Shown piece after piece: positions 37,791 to 47,659 of a DNA stretch of 64,000 bases (positions are counted from its first letter, which is position 1; each line of letters starts with the position of its first letter). The translations under genes were made by a program, and so were the position numbers. The stretch lies in the NCBI GenBank assembly GCA_003213015.1, contig QCOG01000003.1:124001-188000 (forward strand), read 5' to 3'. Source of the stretch: Pelagibacteraceae bacterium AG-430-F16. Its GTDB lineage: Bacteria > Pseudomonadota > Alphaproteobacteria > Pelagibacterales > Pelagibacteraceae. The notes beneath the pieces were generated by a model. It was not told the origin of the DNA. It saw only the letters and a program-made list of their open reading frames with translations, and searched no databases.

Positions 37791-38260
37791 TGGACTTAAA
37801 AGATTTATACCAACAGTTAATTCTAGATCACGGGAAGAACCCTAGAAATTTAGGAAAATTTGAAAACTTCAATAAAGATGCCAAAGGTCATAATCCTTTG
37901 TGTGGTGACAAAGTCCATGTTTACTTAAAATTGGATGAAAATAAAAAGATTTCTGATATCAAATTTGAAGGTGAGGGATGTGCGATATCCATGGCATCTG
38001 CCTCCATAATGACTGAATTGATGAAAAATAAAGAGGAACCAGAGGTAAAAGAATTGATTGATGACTTTTTAAAAATGATAAAAGATAGCCCTGAACTTAA
38101 TTCTAAAATTATTAGTGAGGATGAAAAAACTAAGCTTATGTCTTTGTCTGGAGTTAAAAAATATCCAATGAGAGTAAAATGTGCAACCTTACCATGGCAT
38201 ACTTTAGTTTCAGCCATGACAGATAAACCTGGAGAAGTTAATACTGAGAAAGACGATTAA
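37790..38260 (+). CDS. sufU: SufU-like iron-sulfur/sulfur transfer protein
   Basis: A 156-residue IscU-fold protein. The zinc- or cluster-binding residues are in NPLCGD, EGEGCAISMASAS and RVKCATLPWHT, and the 18-20 residue insertion before the last cysteine is diagnostic of SufU rather than IscU. In SufU systems it activates SufS by accepting its persulfide. No sufE gene is present in this operon, in agreement. Confidence 0.92.
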   Translation: MDLKDLYQQLILDHGKNPRNLGKFENFNKDAKGHNPLCGDKVHVYLKLDENKKISDIKFEGEGCAISMASASIMTELMKNKEEPEVKELIDDFLKMIKDSPELNSKIISEDEKTKLMSLSGVKKYPMRVKCATLPWHTLVSAMTDKPGEVNTEKDD

Positions 38261-38560
38261 ATGGAATTAAAAGATAAAGTAATAGCAGAAATTAAAAAAA
38301 TTTATGATCCCGAAATACCTGTAAATATTTATGAGCTTGGCTTAATATATGATATTAAAATAGACAAAGAAAATATTGTAGATATAAAAATGACTTTGAC
38401 GACACCTAATTGCCCAGTGGCTGAAAGTTTACCAAAGGAAGTAGAAGAAAGTGTGAAAGAAATTAAAGAAGTTAAAGATGCAAAATTAGAACTAGTTTGG
38501 GATCCACCATGGGATAAGTCTATGATGTCAGAAGCGGCTAAATTGGAGTTAAATTTATGA
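38261..38560 (+). CDS. sufT: SufT/MIP18-like Fe-S assembly factor (DUF59)
   Basis: A 99-residue DUF59 protein with VIAEIKKIYDPEIPVNIYELGLIYDIKI and TLTTPNCPVAESLPKEVEE, followed by VWDPPWDKSMMSEAAKLEL. The conserved DPEIPVNIYELGLIY and TPNCP motifs identify it. Family members help mature iron-sulfur proteins, and its place between sufU and sufA supports that. It overlaps sufA by 4 bases. Confidence 0.92.
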   Translation: MELKDKVIAEIKKIYDPEIPVNIYELGLIYDIKIDKENIVDIKMTLTTPNCPVAESLPKEVEESVKEIKEVKDAKLELVWDPPWDKSMMSEAAKLELNL

Positions 38561-38889
38561 GCCAGGTAATTAAACTTAGTGATAAAGCTGCAGACAGAAT
38601 TAAATCAATTTTGTCAAATGATAAATCATCTTTAGGAGTAAGAATTGGAGTTAAAAGTGGAGGATGTGCTGGCATGTCTTATGTGATGGAATATGCAAAA
38701 ACAGAAAATCCAAATGATGAGATGATTGAGGAAAAAGGTGTGAAAGTATTTATAGATCCCGGTGCCGTTATGTATTTGTTAGGAACTGAGATGGATTATA
38801 AAGAGGAAGAATTTTCATCATCTTTTGTATTCAATAATCCTAACGAAACTGAGCGTTGTGGATGCGGAGAGTCTTTCAAAATAGAGTAA
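38557..38889 (+). CDS. sufA: A-type Fe-S cluster carrier (SufA/HesB-like)
   Basis: A 110-residue A-type carrier that delivers clusters to target proteins. The three conserved cysteines are in GVKSGGCAGMSYV and the C-terminal RCGCGESFKIE. It ends the iscR-sufBCDS-sufU-sufT-sufA operon, after which there are 63 untranslated bases before the glutaminase gene. Whether it is best named SufA or ErpA-like cannot be decided from sequence alone. Confidence 0.93.
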   Translation: MSQVIKLSDKAADRIKSILSNDKSSLGVRIGVKSGGCAGMSYVMEYAKTENPNDEMIEEKGVKVFIDPGAVMYLLGTEMDYKEEEFSSSFVFNNPNETERCGCGESFKIE

Positions 38890-38952
38890 CTTTTATCATA
38901 TATATTAAGGGTTGTTTTTTTTAAATTAAGTTAATAACCTAATTGTTCTTAT

Positions 38953-41007
38953 ATGAAAAAGGACACTTATAAAAACAAGGCCACTTTTCTAGAAAAATTA
39001 AAAACTAAGTCTAAACGAGAAGCAAATTTGTTTTTTTCTTTGTGTGAAGACAATAGTGAAATAGTAAACACAAAAAAATTCAAGGAAGTTTTATTAAACT
39101 CAGGTTTAAAAGCCAATGATAAAAGATTATATAACCTTTTTCAGAATTTAGACGCTCATGGTGATAAAATTGTTTTTGAAGACTTTATTGATATTATCCG
39201 AAGTTCAGAATTAATTGTTGAAAAATCTTTAAGAGGTGAATTATCAATACCAGATTTTAGCTATTTTGCAAAAAATTTGGATAGTATGTTTGATGAGGTA
39301 AAAAAAATTAAATCAGGAGAATTAGCATCATACATCCCACCACTAGCTGAAGTTGATCCAGATCAATTTGGTGTTGCAATTGTAACAGCAGATGGTCAAA
39401 TATATCAAAAGGGTGATAGTAATGTTGATTTTTCAATTCAATCAATGTGCAAACCTTTCAACTATTGTTTTGCAATGGAAAGGTTAGGTTTAGAAAAAGT
39501 TCATCAACATGTTGGTCAAGAACCATCTGGTAGACAATTCGATGATCTAACTTTGTTAGCAAAAACAGCTATAGGTGACTTGCAAGGAGAGCATGCTAAA
39601 GATAATCCAAATGGAAAATCTAGTCGTGTTCCTTTTAACCCAATGGTCAACGCAGGTGCGATAATGACAGCTGGTCTAATAGGTCCTGAAGACTCTCACA
39701 GTCAAAGATTAAGATACATAAGACAACAGTTTGGCAGGCTAATAGGATGGTCTCCAAAAGATGATTTTGGTGCTGAGTTACCAAGATTCAATAAAAATAT
39801 GGCTCGGCAAGAAAACTTTACGGGATATAATAATATTGCAATGGGTTATCTTTTGATGGCTACAGGTAATTTACCCCATACAAAAACTAAGCTGCACAAT
39901 GACATTCATCCCGATGAGGATGAATTTGACTTTTACACAGAACCTGCAGTTACCGAAGCACTTAAGCTCTATTTTAGTATATGTTCATTAGAGATGACCT
40001 CCGTAAATTTTGCAACGGCTGCAGCTACACTTGCTAATAGTGGTGTAAATCCCTTAACTCAAGATCGCGTACTAAGTCAGAAAACTGTAAGAAATTGTTT
40101 ACCAGTTCTACAAACTAGTGGGATGTATAATGCTAGCGGCACATTCTTTCAACAAGTGGGATTACCAGCAAAAAGTGGAGTAGGTGGCGGAGTTATATTA
40201 ATAGTTCCAAGACTGATGGGAATATGTATTTTTTCACCTCGCTTAGACAAACAAGGAAATAGTGTTAGAGGAATTGAAATGGCGAGACGAATTACATCAA
40301 AATATTTAGTTCATACTTTTGATGGTACAATGACAGATACAGATCGTCTTGATCCAAAAATACCAATTTCGAAATGGCGTGCTAATAGCTGTGGAGAGGC
40401 GATTTGGGCTGCAAGCAATGGAAATATTAGAACATTGGAGCGTCTAGTTAGTGAACAAAGAGATCTTCAAAACGGAGACTATGATATGAGGACTCCTTTG
40501 CATTTAGCTTCAGCAGAAGGTCAACTAGAAGCGGTTCAATTTTTACTTAAACAGGGTGTAAAACCAATACCTGATCGTTGGGGCGGTTACGGATACTTTG
40601 ATGCAAAAAATAATAACCATAGTGAAATTGTAAAAGAATTTGAAAAACTTGATATTGATTATACTCAAGCATCACACTTAATTGAAGATCCCAATGGCAA
40701 AACGGACAAGATGGCAATTTATGATGATGAATTAGCAGTCATTGAACTATTGTTTGCTGCTTCTGAAAATAACGTTGAAGGTATACGAAATCTTGTTGCA
40801 AAGGGAATACCTGTACACGCCGGAGATTATGACTCTAGAACAGCTTTACATCTTGCAGCTGCTGAAGGTTGCCAAGAGGTAGTTGAATATTTAGTCACAC
40901 ATGGACATCCTTTATTTGTCAGGGATAGATGGGGTGCTACACCTCTAGATGAAGCTAAAAGAGAAAAGAGAAAGTCTGTAATTAATTATCTTAAAAATTT
41001 TAATTAA
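38953..41007 (+). CDS. glsA: Glutaminase with N-terminal EF-hand-like and C-terminal ankyrin domains
   Basis: Hydrolyses glutamine to glutamate and ammonia. The 684-residue protein has three parts: an EF-hand-like four-helix region (about 20-125), a beta-lactamase-fold glutaminase core (about 125-430) with FSIQSMCKP (Ser164 and Lys167 as the SxxK pair), FNPMVNAGAIM, GYNNIAMGYLLMATGN and AKSGVGGGVI, and ankyrin repeats (about 490-684: DYDMRTPLHLASAEGQLEAVQFLLKQG and DYDSRTALHLAAAEGCQEVVEYL). This is the layout of animal kidney-type glutaminase; short bacterial GlsA proteins (about 310 residues) lack both flanks. It converges with glnA. Confidence 0.93.
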   Translation: MKKDTYKNKATFLEKLKTKSKREANLFFSLCEDNSEIVNTKKFKEVLLNSGLKANDKRLYNLFQNLDAHGDKIVFEDFIDIIRSSELIVEKSLRGELSIPDFSYFAKNLDSMFDEVKKIKSGELASYIPPLAEVDPDQFGVAIVTADGQIYQKGDSNVDFSIQSMCKPFNYCFAMERLGLEKVHQHVGQEPSGRQFDDLTLLAKTAIGDLQGEHAKDNPNGKSSRVPFNPMVNAGAIMTAGLIGPEDSHSQRLRYIRQQFGRLIGWSPKDDFGAELPRFNKNMARQENFTGYNNIAMGYLLMATGNLPHTKTKLHNDIHPDEDEFDFYTEPAVTEALKLYFSICSLEMTSVNFATAAATLANSGVNPLTQDRVLSQKTVRNCLPVLQTSGMYNASGTFFQQVGLPAKSGVGGGVILIVPRLMGICIFSPRLDKQGNSVRGIEMARRITSKYLVHTFDGTMTDTDRLDPKIPISKWRANSCGEAIWAASNGNIRTLERLVSEQRDLQNGDYDMRTPLHLASAEGQLEAVQFLLKQGVKPIPDRWGGYGYFDAKNNNHSEIVKEFEKLDIDYTQASHLIEDPNGKTDKMAIYDDELAVIELLFAASENNVEGIRNLVAKGIPVHAGDYDSRTALHLAAAEGCQEVVEYLVTHGHPLFVRDRWGATPLDEAKREKRKSVINYLKNFN

Positions 41008-41033
41008 CTGAAATTTTTAATTCTCTAAATACT

Positions 41034-42440
41034 TTAACAACTATAATACATTTCGTATTCAATAGGATGCGGAGTATCTTGAAAATTATTTACTTCTTCC
41101 ATTTTTAAATCGATGTAAGCATCTATCTGATCGTCAGTAAACACTCCACCTTCGGTTAAAAATTTTCGGTCTTCATCTAAAGCGACACATGCCTGTCTTA
41201 ATGATGAACAAACAGTTGGAATACCTTTTAGTTCCTCAGGACCTAAAGCATATAAATCTTGATCCATTGGTTTGCCAGGCTTGATTTTATTTTTAATTCC
41301 ATCTAAACCAGCCATCAACATCGCTGCAAATGTTAGATAAGGATTTCCAGAGGCATCAGGAAATCTTACTTCAACCCTTTTACCTTTTTTACTTGTACTA
41401 AATGGTATTCGACAGCTTGCAGATCTGTTTCTAGAAGAGTAAGCTAATAAAACCGGTGCTTCAAATCCTGGTATTAATCTTTTATAACTGTTTGTAGAAG
41501 CGTTTGAAAAAGCGTTAAGTGCTCTTGCGTGTTTTATAATTCCACCGATGTAGTACAAACACTCATCAGAAAGTCCTGCGTATTTGTCTCCTGCGAACAA
41601 AGGCTTATCTCCATTAAAAATAGATTGATGGATATGCATACCTGAACCATTATCATTTTTAACTGGTTTTGGCATAAACGTAGCTGTTTTACCAAATGAA
41701 TGAGCTACATTGTGAACTGCGTATTTATAAATTTGCATACTGTCACCTTGGTTTACCAAAGTATTAAATAATGTTCCAAGTTCGTGTTGGCTTGGTGCAA
41801 CTTCGTGGTGATGTTTCTCGACTTTTACACCCATATCCCTCATTGCTTTGAGACACTCAGATCTTAAATCTTGACCTCCATCAACTGGAGGAACTGGAAA
41901 GTAACCACCTTTAATTTTAGGTCTATGTCCCATATTTCCATTATCATATTTCTTTCCTGTATTGTAAGGACCCTCAACACTATCAATTTCAAAACCTGTC
42001 TTATTCATATCGTTTGAAAATTTTACATCGTCAAATACAAAAAATTCTGGTTCAGGGCCAAAATAAGCTTTATCTCCAATTTTAGTCTTTTTTAAATATG
42101 CCTCAGCTTTTTTTGCAGTGGATCGTGGGTCTCTCTCGTAAAAACTCTTAGTAATTGGGTCCATCACATCACAAAAAAGCACTAATGTAGTGTGCGAAAA
42201 AAAAGGGTCTACGAAACTATTTGATAAATCAGGTTTTAATATCATATCAGACTCATTAATTGCTTTCCAACCAGCAATTGATGAACCATCGAAAAAAATT
42301 CCATCATTTAGCATGTCTTCGTCAACTGTTGCTAAATCTTGAGTTACGTGTTGTAATTTACCTCTGGGATCAGTAAATCTTAAATCTACATATTCAATCT
42401 GTTTATCTTTAATTTTTTTTAATATATCTTTTGCACTCAT
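41034..42440 (-). CDS. glnA: Glutamine synthetase, type I
   Basis: Assimilates ammonium by making glutamine from glutamate. The 468-residue protein is a standard GSI-beta dodecamer type: [51 protein letters not shown] ([27 protein letters not shown]). Tyr397 in [11 protein letters not shown] is the adenylylation site of this class, so covalent control by GlnE is possible. The 140-base spacer to the divergent YbaK gene should hold its promoter; I see no clear sigma-54 site. Confidence 0.96.
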   Translation of the reverse strand: MSAKDILKKIKDKQIEYVDLRFTDPRGKLQHVTQDLATVDEDMLNDGIFFDGSSIAGWKAINESDMILKPDLSNSFVDPFFSHTTLVLFCDVMDPITKSFYERDPRSTAKKAEAYLKKTKIGDKAYFGPEPEFFVFDDVKFSNDMNKTGFEIDSVEGPYNTGKKYDNGNMGHRPKIKGGYFPVPPVDGGQDLRSECLKAMRDMGVKVEKHHHEVAPSQHELGTLFNTLVNQGDSMQIYKYAVHNVAHSFGKTATFMPKPVKNDNGSGMHIHQSIFNGDKPLFAGDKYAGLSDECLYYIGGIIKHARALNAFSNASTNSYKRLIPGFEAPVLLAYSSRNRSASCRIPFSTSKKGKRVEVRFPDASGNPYLTFAAMLMAGLDGIKNKIKPGKPMDQDLYALGPEELKGIPTVCSSLRQACVALDEDRKFLTEGGVFTDDQIDAYIDLKMEEVNNFQDTPHPIEYEMYYSC

Positions 42441-42580
42441 ATAGTTTGACCTTTCAATTTTTAACGTTTAATAGCAAATAAAAATATATTAATAACGTTC
42501 ATTATATTGATATCTCCTATGCAATTTAAACATGGATTGATACCTAAGTTATAAATATTTTACAAACAACTATTAGTTGA

Positions 42581-43063
42581 ATGAATGACTTATTAAACAA
42601 AGAGCCAGTTAAAAGAGTGATTGAAGCTTTAAGTAAGTTTAACAAAAATCTTAAGGTTCAAATTTTAGAAAAAACTGCTAGGACTGCAAGGGAGGCAGCC
42701 ATAGCATTAGACTGCCAGGAAGGCGCTATTGTTAAAAGTTTAGTATTTAGATCTGGTGAAGACTTCATATTATGTTTAGTTTCAGGTGATAAAAAATGCT
42801 CCTTGAATAAAGTTAAGAAACTAATGTTTCAAAAAGATGTCAGTATGGCCAATGCTGAGGATGTAAAAGCTCAAACTGGTTTTACTATTGGTGGTGTTTC
42901 ACCCGTAGGTCATTTAAAAGAATTAGACATTTTAATTGATAAAAATCTTAATAGATTTGATCAAGTTTTTGCTGCTGCAGGACACCCAAACAGTATTTTT
43001 GAAATAAATTTTTCAATGTTAAGTAATTTGACTAGAGGAAGAATAGAAGACATAACTGAATGA
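42581..43063 (+). CDS. YbaK/EbsC-family aminoacyl-tRNA deacylase-like protein
   Basis: A 160-residue protein of the YbaK/ProX editing family, which hydrolyses mischarged tRNA such as Cys- or Ala-tRNA-Pro. The catalytic-lysine strand is GAIVKSLVF, followed by LCLVSGDKK, TGFTIGGVSPVGH and FAAAGHPNSIFEINF, the family signatures. The substrate cannot be told from sequence. It overlaps the downstream EamA permease by 4 bases. Confidence 0.9.
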   Translation: MNDLLNKEPVKRVIEALSKFNKNLKVQILEKTARTAREAAIALDCQEGAIVKSLVFRSGEDFILCLVSGDKKCSLNKVKKLMFQKDVSMANAEDVKAQTGFTIGGVSPVGHLKELDILIDKNLNRFDQVFAAAGHPNSIFEINFSMLSNLTRGRIEDITE

Positions 43064-43959
43064 AACAGCCAAATTTAATCGATTATTCATTATTAGTATT
43101 TCTTTCAATTATATGGGCATCTGCCTTTTTTAATATAAAGATAGCAACTGATTCATTTGGACCTATAACAATTGCTTTTATAAGGGTACTTTTAGGATCA
43201 ATACCTTTAATTATTTTGTGTTTTTATAAAAAAATTAAAATAGAGGTTTTTTCAAAAGATTGGCCTTGGTTTGTATCCATTGGTTTTGTAAATATGGTTT
43301 TCCCTTTTTTTCTTATTGCTTATGGCGTAAAGGAAGTTCAAAGTAATTTGGCTGCTATCCTTATGTCGACTTCTCCTTTAACTTCTACTTTATTGGCTCA
43401 CTTTTTTATAAAGGAAGAAAAGATTAACATTCTAAAAATAGTTGGTATTTTAATTGGTTTTGCAGGCATTGTATTTTTATTCTCCGATAATTTTTTAATT
43501 AACGAAAACAACATTTTTTCAGCTTTATGTATATTAATCGGCTCGCTAGGTTATGTAGTTGGTGGAATATTGACTCTAAAAATAAGTCATAAAAAAAATG
43601 AAAATGTAACCGCATCTATCTTGATTTGGGCGACAATAATTTTACTTCCAATCTGTTTTTATTTTGAAAAGCCGTGGAATTATGATCCATCATTGACATC
43701 ATTAGTTTCAATAACTTATTTAGGAATTATAGCTACAGGATTAGCTTGGGTTCTAAGATTTAAAGTATTAAAAGATAATGGTTTAATTTTTCAGTCTCAA
43801 GTTGCTTATTTAATTCCTATTTTTGGGGTTATGCTAGGTTATATATTTTTAAAAGAAATTATTACAATTAAAGTGTTAATTGCTTTATTAGCGATCGTGA
43901 TTGGAATTTATTTTGTAAAAAAATCTACTTATTCGAATTCGAAGAAAGTTTTAAATTGA
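43060..43959 (+). CDS. EamA/DMT-family permease
   Basis: A 299-residue inner-membrane protein with about ten predicted helices in two EamA repeats. SIIWASAFFNIKIA and AFIRVLLGSIPLIIL in the first half, and GIIATGLAWVLRFKVL and AYLIPIFGVMLGYIFLKE in the second, are typical. Family members export metabolites or amino acids; the substrate is unknown. Its last 35 bases overlap the 3' end of the convergent glycosyltransferase gene. Confidence 0.9.
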   Translation: MKQPNLIDYSLLVFLSIIWASAFFNIKIATDSFGPITIAFIRVLLGSIPLIILCFYKKIKIEVFSKDWPWFVSIGFVNMVFPFFLIAYGVKEVQSNLAAILMSTSPLTSTLLAHFFIKEEKINILKIVGILIGFAGIVFLFSDNFLINENNIFSALCILIGSLGYVVGGILTLKISHKKNENVTASILIWATIILLPICFYFEKPWNYDPSLTSLVSITYLGIIATGLAWVLRFKVLKDNGLIFQSQVAYLIPIFGVMLGYIFLKEIITIKVLIALLAIVIGIYFVKKSTYSNSKKVLN

Positions 43960-44812
43960 TGAAATATCTTATACTTGCACTTAACCTTAAAAAATAAGTT
44001 AAAGATTTTTTAAGATTTAATATCATTAGGTAGCTTATTGCCCTAAATAAATATTTCATCATCCTTTTCAAATAGAAAAAAGAAAATTTTTGTACGTTGA
44101 AATATACAAGAGGGGAATATTCATGATAATAAGTTTTAATTAAGAAATTTTGAAAATTAGAATCTGATAATTTATCTTGTTTGTGCTCAGCTTTTGATTT
44201 AGGTGTTATAATTACACATAATTTATTTGACCTAAACCTTCTGCAAAGATCAATTTCTTCCCAAAAAAGAAATAATTTTTCATTAAAACCTCCAACTTTT
44301 TCGAACTGTTTTGCTTTTACTAATAACGCCCATTTAACAACATCGACACATATTTCACCTTCAATTTCAGATTTTGATAACAAATCCCTTGATTTTAAAG
44401 CATTTAATAGAGTTAATTTTTTTAAATTTTTCTCAGGAAAAGCTCCGTAAAAATCTTCATCAGGATAAATTATTGGTGCTACAATTCCACAATCATCGTG
44501 TTCGCTTAAGATATTGTGTAGATTATTTATTGAATTTTCATCGATATTTATGTCTGGATTCAATATTAGAAAAAACTTTGTGGCAATACTTTCAAAAGCA
44601 AAATTTACCCCGTTTCCATAGCCAAGATTTTTATTTTTTGAAATTATTTTAATGTTTTTATAAGTTTTTATTTTACCAAGGATTTCTTCGTTTTTCCCAT
44701 TATCAACTACAACTGTTTTAAAGCTCTTTAAATTTTCAAAAAAACTTTCATTAATTTTAGCTGAGTTATAAAGCACAGTAACAATTGTTATTTCATCGTA
44801 AATTTTGTTCAT
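43925..44812 (-). CDS. Family 2 glycosyltransferase
   Basis: A 295-residue GT-A protein, probably adding a sugar such as rhamnose to surface polysaccharide or LPS. It has EITIVTVLYNSA at the start, VVVDNG, NKNLGYGNGVNFAF, FFLILNPDINID (the metal-binding DxD-like region), VKWALLVKAKQFEKVGGFNEKLFLFWEEIDLCRRF and a hydrophobic C-terminus. I take ATG 44812; an upstream TTG is possible. It has no sugar-pathway neighbours apart from an epimerase 9 kb away. Confidence 0.86.
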   Translation of the reverse strand: MNKIYDEITIVTVLYNSAKINESFFENLKSFKTVVVDNGKNEEILGKIKTYKNIKIISKNKNLGYGNGVNFAFESIATKFFLILNPDINIDENSINNLHNILSEHDDCGIVAPIIYPDEDFYGAFPEKNLKKLTLLNALKSRDLLSKSEIEGEICVDVVKWALLVKAKQFEKVGGFNEKLFLFWEEIDLCRRFRSNKLCVIITPKSKAEHKQDKLSDSNFQNFLIKTYYHEYSPLVYFNVQKFSFFYLKRMMKYLFRAISYLMILNLKKSLTYFLRLSASIRYFINLKLSSNSNK

Positions 44813-44960
44813 TAGTTTCAAATAGCTTATAATTTTTTTAATAAATTTGATTTATTTAATTTTTGTATTTCAATTTATAATAGAAGAATTTTAAAAAAAC
44901 ATACTAAATGTTGTTATCTTTTGATATTTAAATAATATTTTCAACTTGAGGTTTTTCTGT

Positions 44961-44976
44961 GGTTTCACGTGAAAAT
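44961..44976. promoter_or_regulatory. parS-like ParB-binding site
   Basis: GGTTTCACGTGAAAAT contains the perfect 12-base palindrome TTTCACGTGAAA (44963-44974), the invariant core of the bacterial parS consensus TGTTTCACGTGAAACA; 13 of 16 positions match. It lies in the spacer ahead of the second EamA gene. This exact 12-mer is unlikely by chance in 64 kb. No parA or parB gene is in the window, so function is inferred. Confidence 0.6.
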
Positions 44977-44997
44977 ATTATAGGTTTATAAAAACTA

Positions 44998-45849
44998 ATG
45001 AATAAACTTTTACCTTTCATTTTTGTTTTACTTTGGTCTTCAGCTTTTGTTACTACAAAACCAATAGTAGATAACAGTGATCCTTTTGCTGCTTTAGCTT
45101 TCAGATTTTTAATAGTTGCAATAGGTTTTTTAATTTATTCGATTTACCAAAATTTATCTTTAAAACTTAATAAAAAGGATCTTATACAATCATTTTTCAG
45201 TGGGGTACTATTCCATGGAGTTTATTTAGGCGGTGTTTTTTTTTCTGTATCTAGAGATATACCAACTGGGATAACTGCTTTAATTGTAACCATGCAACCT
45301 ATTTTAACAAATGCTCTTGCTGGACCTTTTCTTAAAGAATACGTAGGTTGGAAACAATGGCTAGGTGTAATCTTAGGTTTTATTGGGTCTGCAATGGTTT
45401 TAGGTATTGATATAGGAGAAACATTGCCAACTATTGGAGTAATTGCATCATTCATAGCATTACTGTCAATTACATCTGCTACACTTTTCCAAAAAAAATA
45501 TAGTGGTAATATACCTTTACCAGTAAGCAATATGTATCAGGCAGCAGGCGGATGCTTTTTCCATCTAATAATAATATTATTTTTTGTTGATCCTTTTATT
45601 GAATTTAATTCAACTTTTTTAGTAGCAATGAGCCACCAGATTTTTTTAGTGTCCTTCGGAGCATTTACTATTTTGATGTTTTTGATTAAGAATAATTCAG
45701 CAAGCAAAACTGTTACTGTATTTTTCTTAATACCTGCAACAACAGCATTTATGGCTTGGATTTTCTTAAATGAGCAACTAACTACAATTGATTTACTTGG
45801 ATTTCTGATAGCTTCTTTAGGAGTATTTATTGCAACAAGAAACAAATAA
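44998..45849 (+). CDS. EamA/DMT-family permease
   Basis: A 283-residue ten-helix membrane protein of the drug/metabolite superfamily. FVLLWSSAFVTTKPIVDNSDPFAALAFRFL begins the first repeat, GVFFSVSRDIPTGITALIVTMQPILTNALAGPFLKEYVGWKQWLG ends it, and the second repeat closes with FLIPATTAFMAWIFLNEQL. It differs clearly from the EamA protein at 43060, so the two are not a recent duplication. The substrate is unknown. Confidence 0.9.
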   Translation: MNKLLPFIFVLLWSSAFVTTKPIVDNSDPFAALAFRFLIVAIGFLIYSIYQNLSLKLNKKDLIQSFFSGVLFHGVYLGGVFFSVSRDIPTGITALIVTMQPILTNALAGPFLKEYVGWKQWLGVILGFIGSAMVLGIDIGETLPTIGVIASFIALLSITSATLFQKKYSGNIPLPVSNMYQAAGGCFFHLIIILFFVDPFIEFNSTFLVAMSHQIFLVSFGAFTILMFLIKNNSASKTVTVFFLIPATTAFMAWIFLNEQLTTIDLLGFLIASLGVFIATRNK

Positions 45850-45864
45850 AGTATTGAATAATAA

Positions 45865-45879
45865 TGAAATGTAATTTCA
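45865..45879. repeat. Short inverted repeat upstream of the aldehyde dehydrogenase gene
   Basis: TGAAAT-GTA-ATTTCA is a perfect 15-base palindrome with a 3-base centre, 71 bases ahead of ATG 45950. It could be an operator or the stem of a 3' hairpin for the EamA gene. At this A+T content such short palindromes occur by chance, so the call is weak. Confidence 0.25.
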
Positions 45880-45949
45880 ACTTTAAATTGAAAGCTATTT
45901 TTGCTCGTTTACATCATGCTCAAAATGGTCTTTAATTCAATTTATACAA

Positions 45950-47644
45950 ATGGCTAAGACTAAAAAAAAGGCTGTTAAGAAAAGAAGAAAGAAAACAAAA
46001 AAGTCGATTAAAAAAAGAAAAAAATTTAAAAGCAAAACGACAAAGAAACTTTCTAAATCTAAAAAGCCAAAAAATCTTAAGCCTAAAACAAATGGAGGAA
46101 AAATGAGTGCAGAACTAAAAGTGTCATCTGTTTTGGATACTTCTCATTTAAAGGTTAAATTTCCGTTCAAAGCTAAATATGGAAACTACATTAACGGAAA
46201 ATTTGTAGAGCCTAAATCTGGTAAATATTTTGATAATGTTAGCCCGATTTCAAATGAGAAAATCTGCTCAGTTGCACGATCAAATGATAAAGACGTAGAG
46301 GCTGCATTAGACGCAGCACACGCAGCTTTCCCTGAATGGGGGAAAACAGACATCACTACAAGATCAAATATCTTGAACAAAATAGCAGATGTTATTGAGA
46401 AGAATCTAAACTTGTTAGCAGTAGCTGAATGTTTAGATAATGGAAAGCCAATTAGAGAATGTATGGCAGCGGATTTGCCTTTAGTTGTCGATCACTGGAG
46501 ATATTTTGCTGGAGTAATCAGAGCAGAAGAGGGATCAATTGCTGAAATAGCAAACAACCAATACTCATACAATTTTCATGAACCGTTAGGAGTTGTAGGA
46601 CAAATAATTCCATGGAACTTCCCATTATTAATGGCAACTTGGAAATTAGCTCCGGCACTTGCAGCAGGAAATTGCGTTGTATTGAAGCCAGCTGAACAAA
46701 CGCCAGCATCAATAAATGTTTTAATGGAACTTATTGGAGATTTATTACCTCCAGGAGTAGTTAACATTGTAAGTGGCTTTGGATTAGAAGCGGGTAAACC
46801 ATTAGCATCATCTAAAAGAGTTGCTAAAGTTGCATTTACTGGTGAAACAACAACTGGAAGATTGATTATGCAATATGCTGCACAAAACATAATTCCTATA
46901 ACTCTGGAATTAGGTGGAAAATCTCCAAACATTTTCTTTGAAGACGTATTAGACAAAGATGATGATTTCTTTGATAAATGTATTGAAGGTTTTGTGATGT
47001 TCAATCTAAACCAAGGTGAAGTTTGTACTTGTCCAAGTAGAGCTTTAATACAAGAGTCTATCTATGACAAATTCATGGAAAGAGCTATTGCTAGAACAAA
47101 AGCAGTTGTACAAGATAATCCTTTAAAAATGGAAACAATGATTGGAGCTCAAGTATCATTAGAGCAAATGGAAAAGATAAAATCTTATCTAGATCTTGGT
47201 AAAAAAGAGGGTGCTAAAGTTCTATCAGGGGGAAATGTTGCTAAGCTTAATAGTGGTTTGGAAAAAGGTAATTTCATTGAACCAACTATTTTTGAAGCTA
47301 AAAATAACATGCGAATCTCTCAAGAAGAGATTTTCGGACCCGTTGTATCTGTGATTAAATTTAAAGATGAAGCAGAGGCGCTGAAAATCGCTAATGATAC
47401 TCTTTACGGTTTAGGAGCAGCTGTATGGACTAGAGATGGTAATAGAGCTCACAGAATGGGAAGAGGTATTCAAGCAGGAATAGTATGGACTAATTGTTAT
47501 CATGCTTATCCAGCTCACTCTCCATTCGGTGGATACAAACAATCAGGTGTTGGAAGAGAAACTCACAAAATGATGCTTAATCACTACAGACAGAATAAGA
47601 ACTTGCATGTCTCTTATGCTGAAAAAAAATTAGGCTTCTTTTAA
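45950..47644 (+). CDS. Aldehyde dehydrogenase (AldB/ExaC type) with lysine-rich N-terminal extension
   Basis: NAD-dependent aldehyde oxidation, probably of acetaldehyde or a similar short aldehyde. The conserved enzyme starts around residue 75 ([11 protein letters not shown]) and shows [45 protein letters not shown] and the catalytic-cysteine motif [10 protein letters not shown] typical of the ExaC/AldB group. The first 51 residues are mostly lysine and arginine. A strong GGAGGA lies just before ATG 46103 (residue 52), so either start may be used. The next gene is DUF779, the usual partner of this aldehyde dehydrogenase type. Confidence 0.9.
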   Translation: MAKTKKKAVKKRRKKTKKSIKKRKKFKSKTTKKLSKSKKPKNLKPKTNGGKMSAELKVSSVLDTSHLKVKFPFKAKYGNYINGKFVEPKSGKYFDNVSPISNEKICSVARSNDKDVEAALDAAHAAFPEWGKTDITTRSNILNKIADVIEKNLNLLAVAECLDNGKPIRECMAADLPLVVDHWRYFAGVIRAEEGSIAEIANNQYSYNFHEPLGVVGQIIPWNFPLLMATWKLAPALAAGNCVVLKPAEQTPASINVLMELIGDLLPPGVVNIVSGFGLEAGKPLASSKRVAKVAFTGETTTGRLIMQYAAQNIIPITLELGGKSPNIFFEDVLDKDDDFFDKCIEGFVMFNLNQGEVCTCPSRALIQESIYDKFMERAIARTKAVVQDNPLKMETMIGAQVSLEQMEKIKSYLDLGKKEGAKVLSGGNVAKLNSGLEKGNFIEPTIFEAKNNMRISQEEIFGPVVSVIKFKDEAEALKIANDTLYGLGAAVWTRDGNRAHRMGRGIQAGIVWTNCYHAYPAHSPFGGYKQSGVGRETHKMMLNHYRQNKNLHVSYAEKKLGFF

Positions 47645-47659
47645 ACATTAATATATACT

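Noticed and set aside
42441..42580. A sigma-54 promoter or glutamine riboswitch upstream of glnA
   Set aside because: No GG-N10-GC element and no convincing structured RNA found in the spacer by eye.
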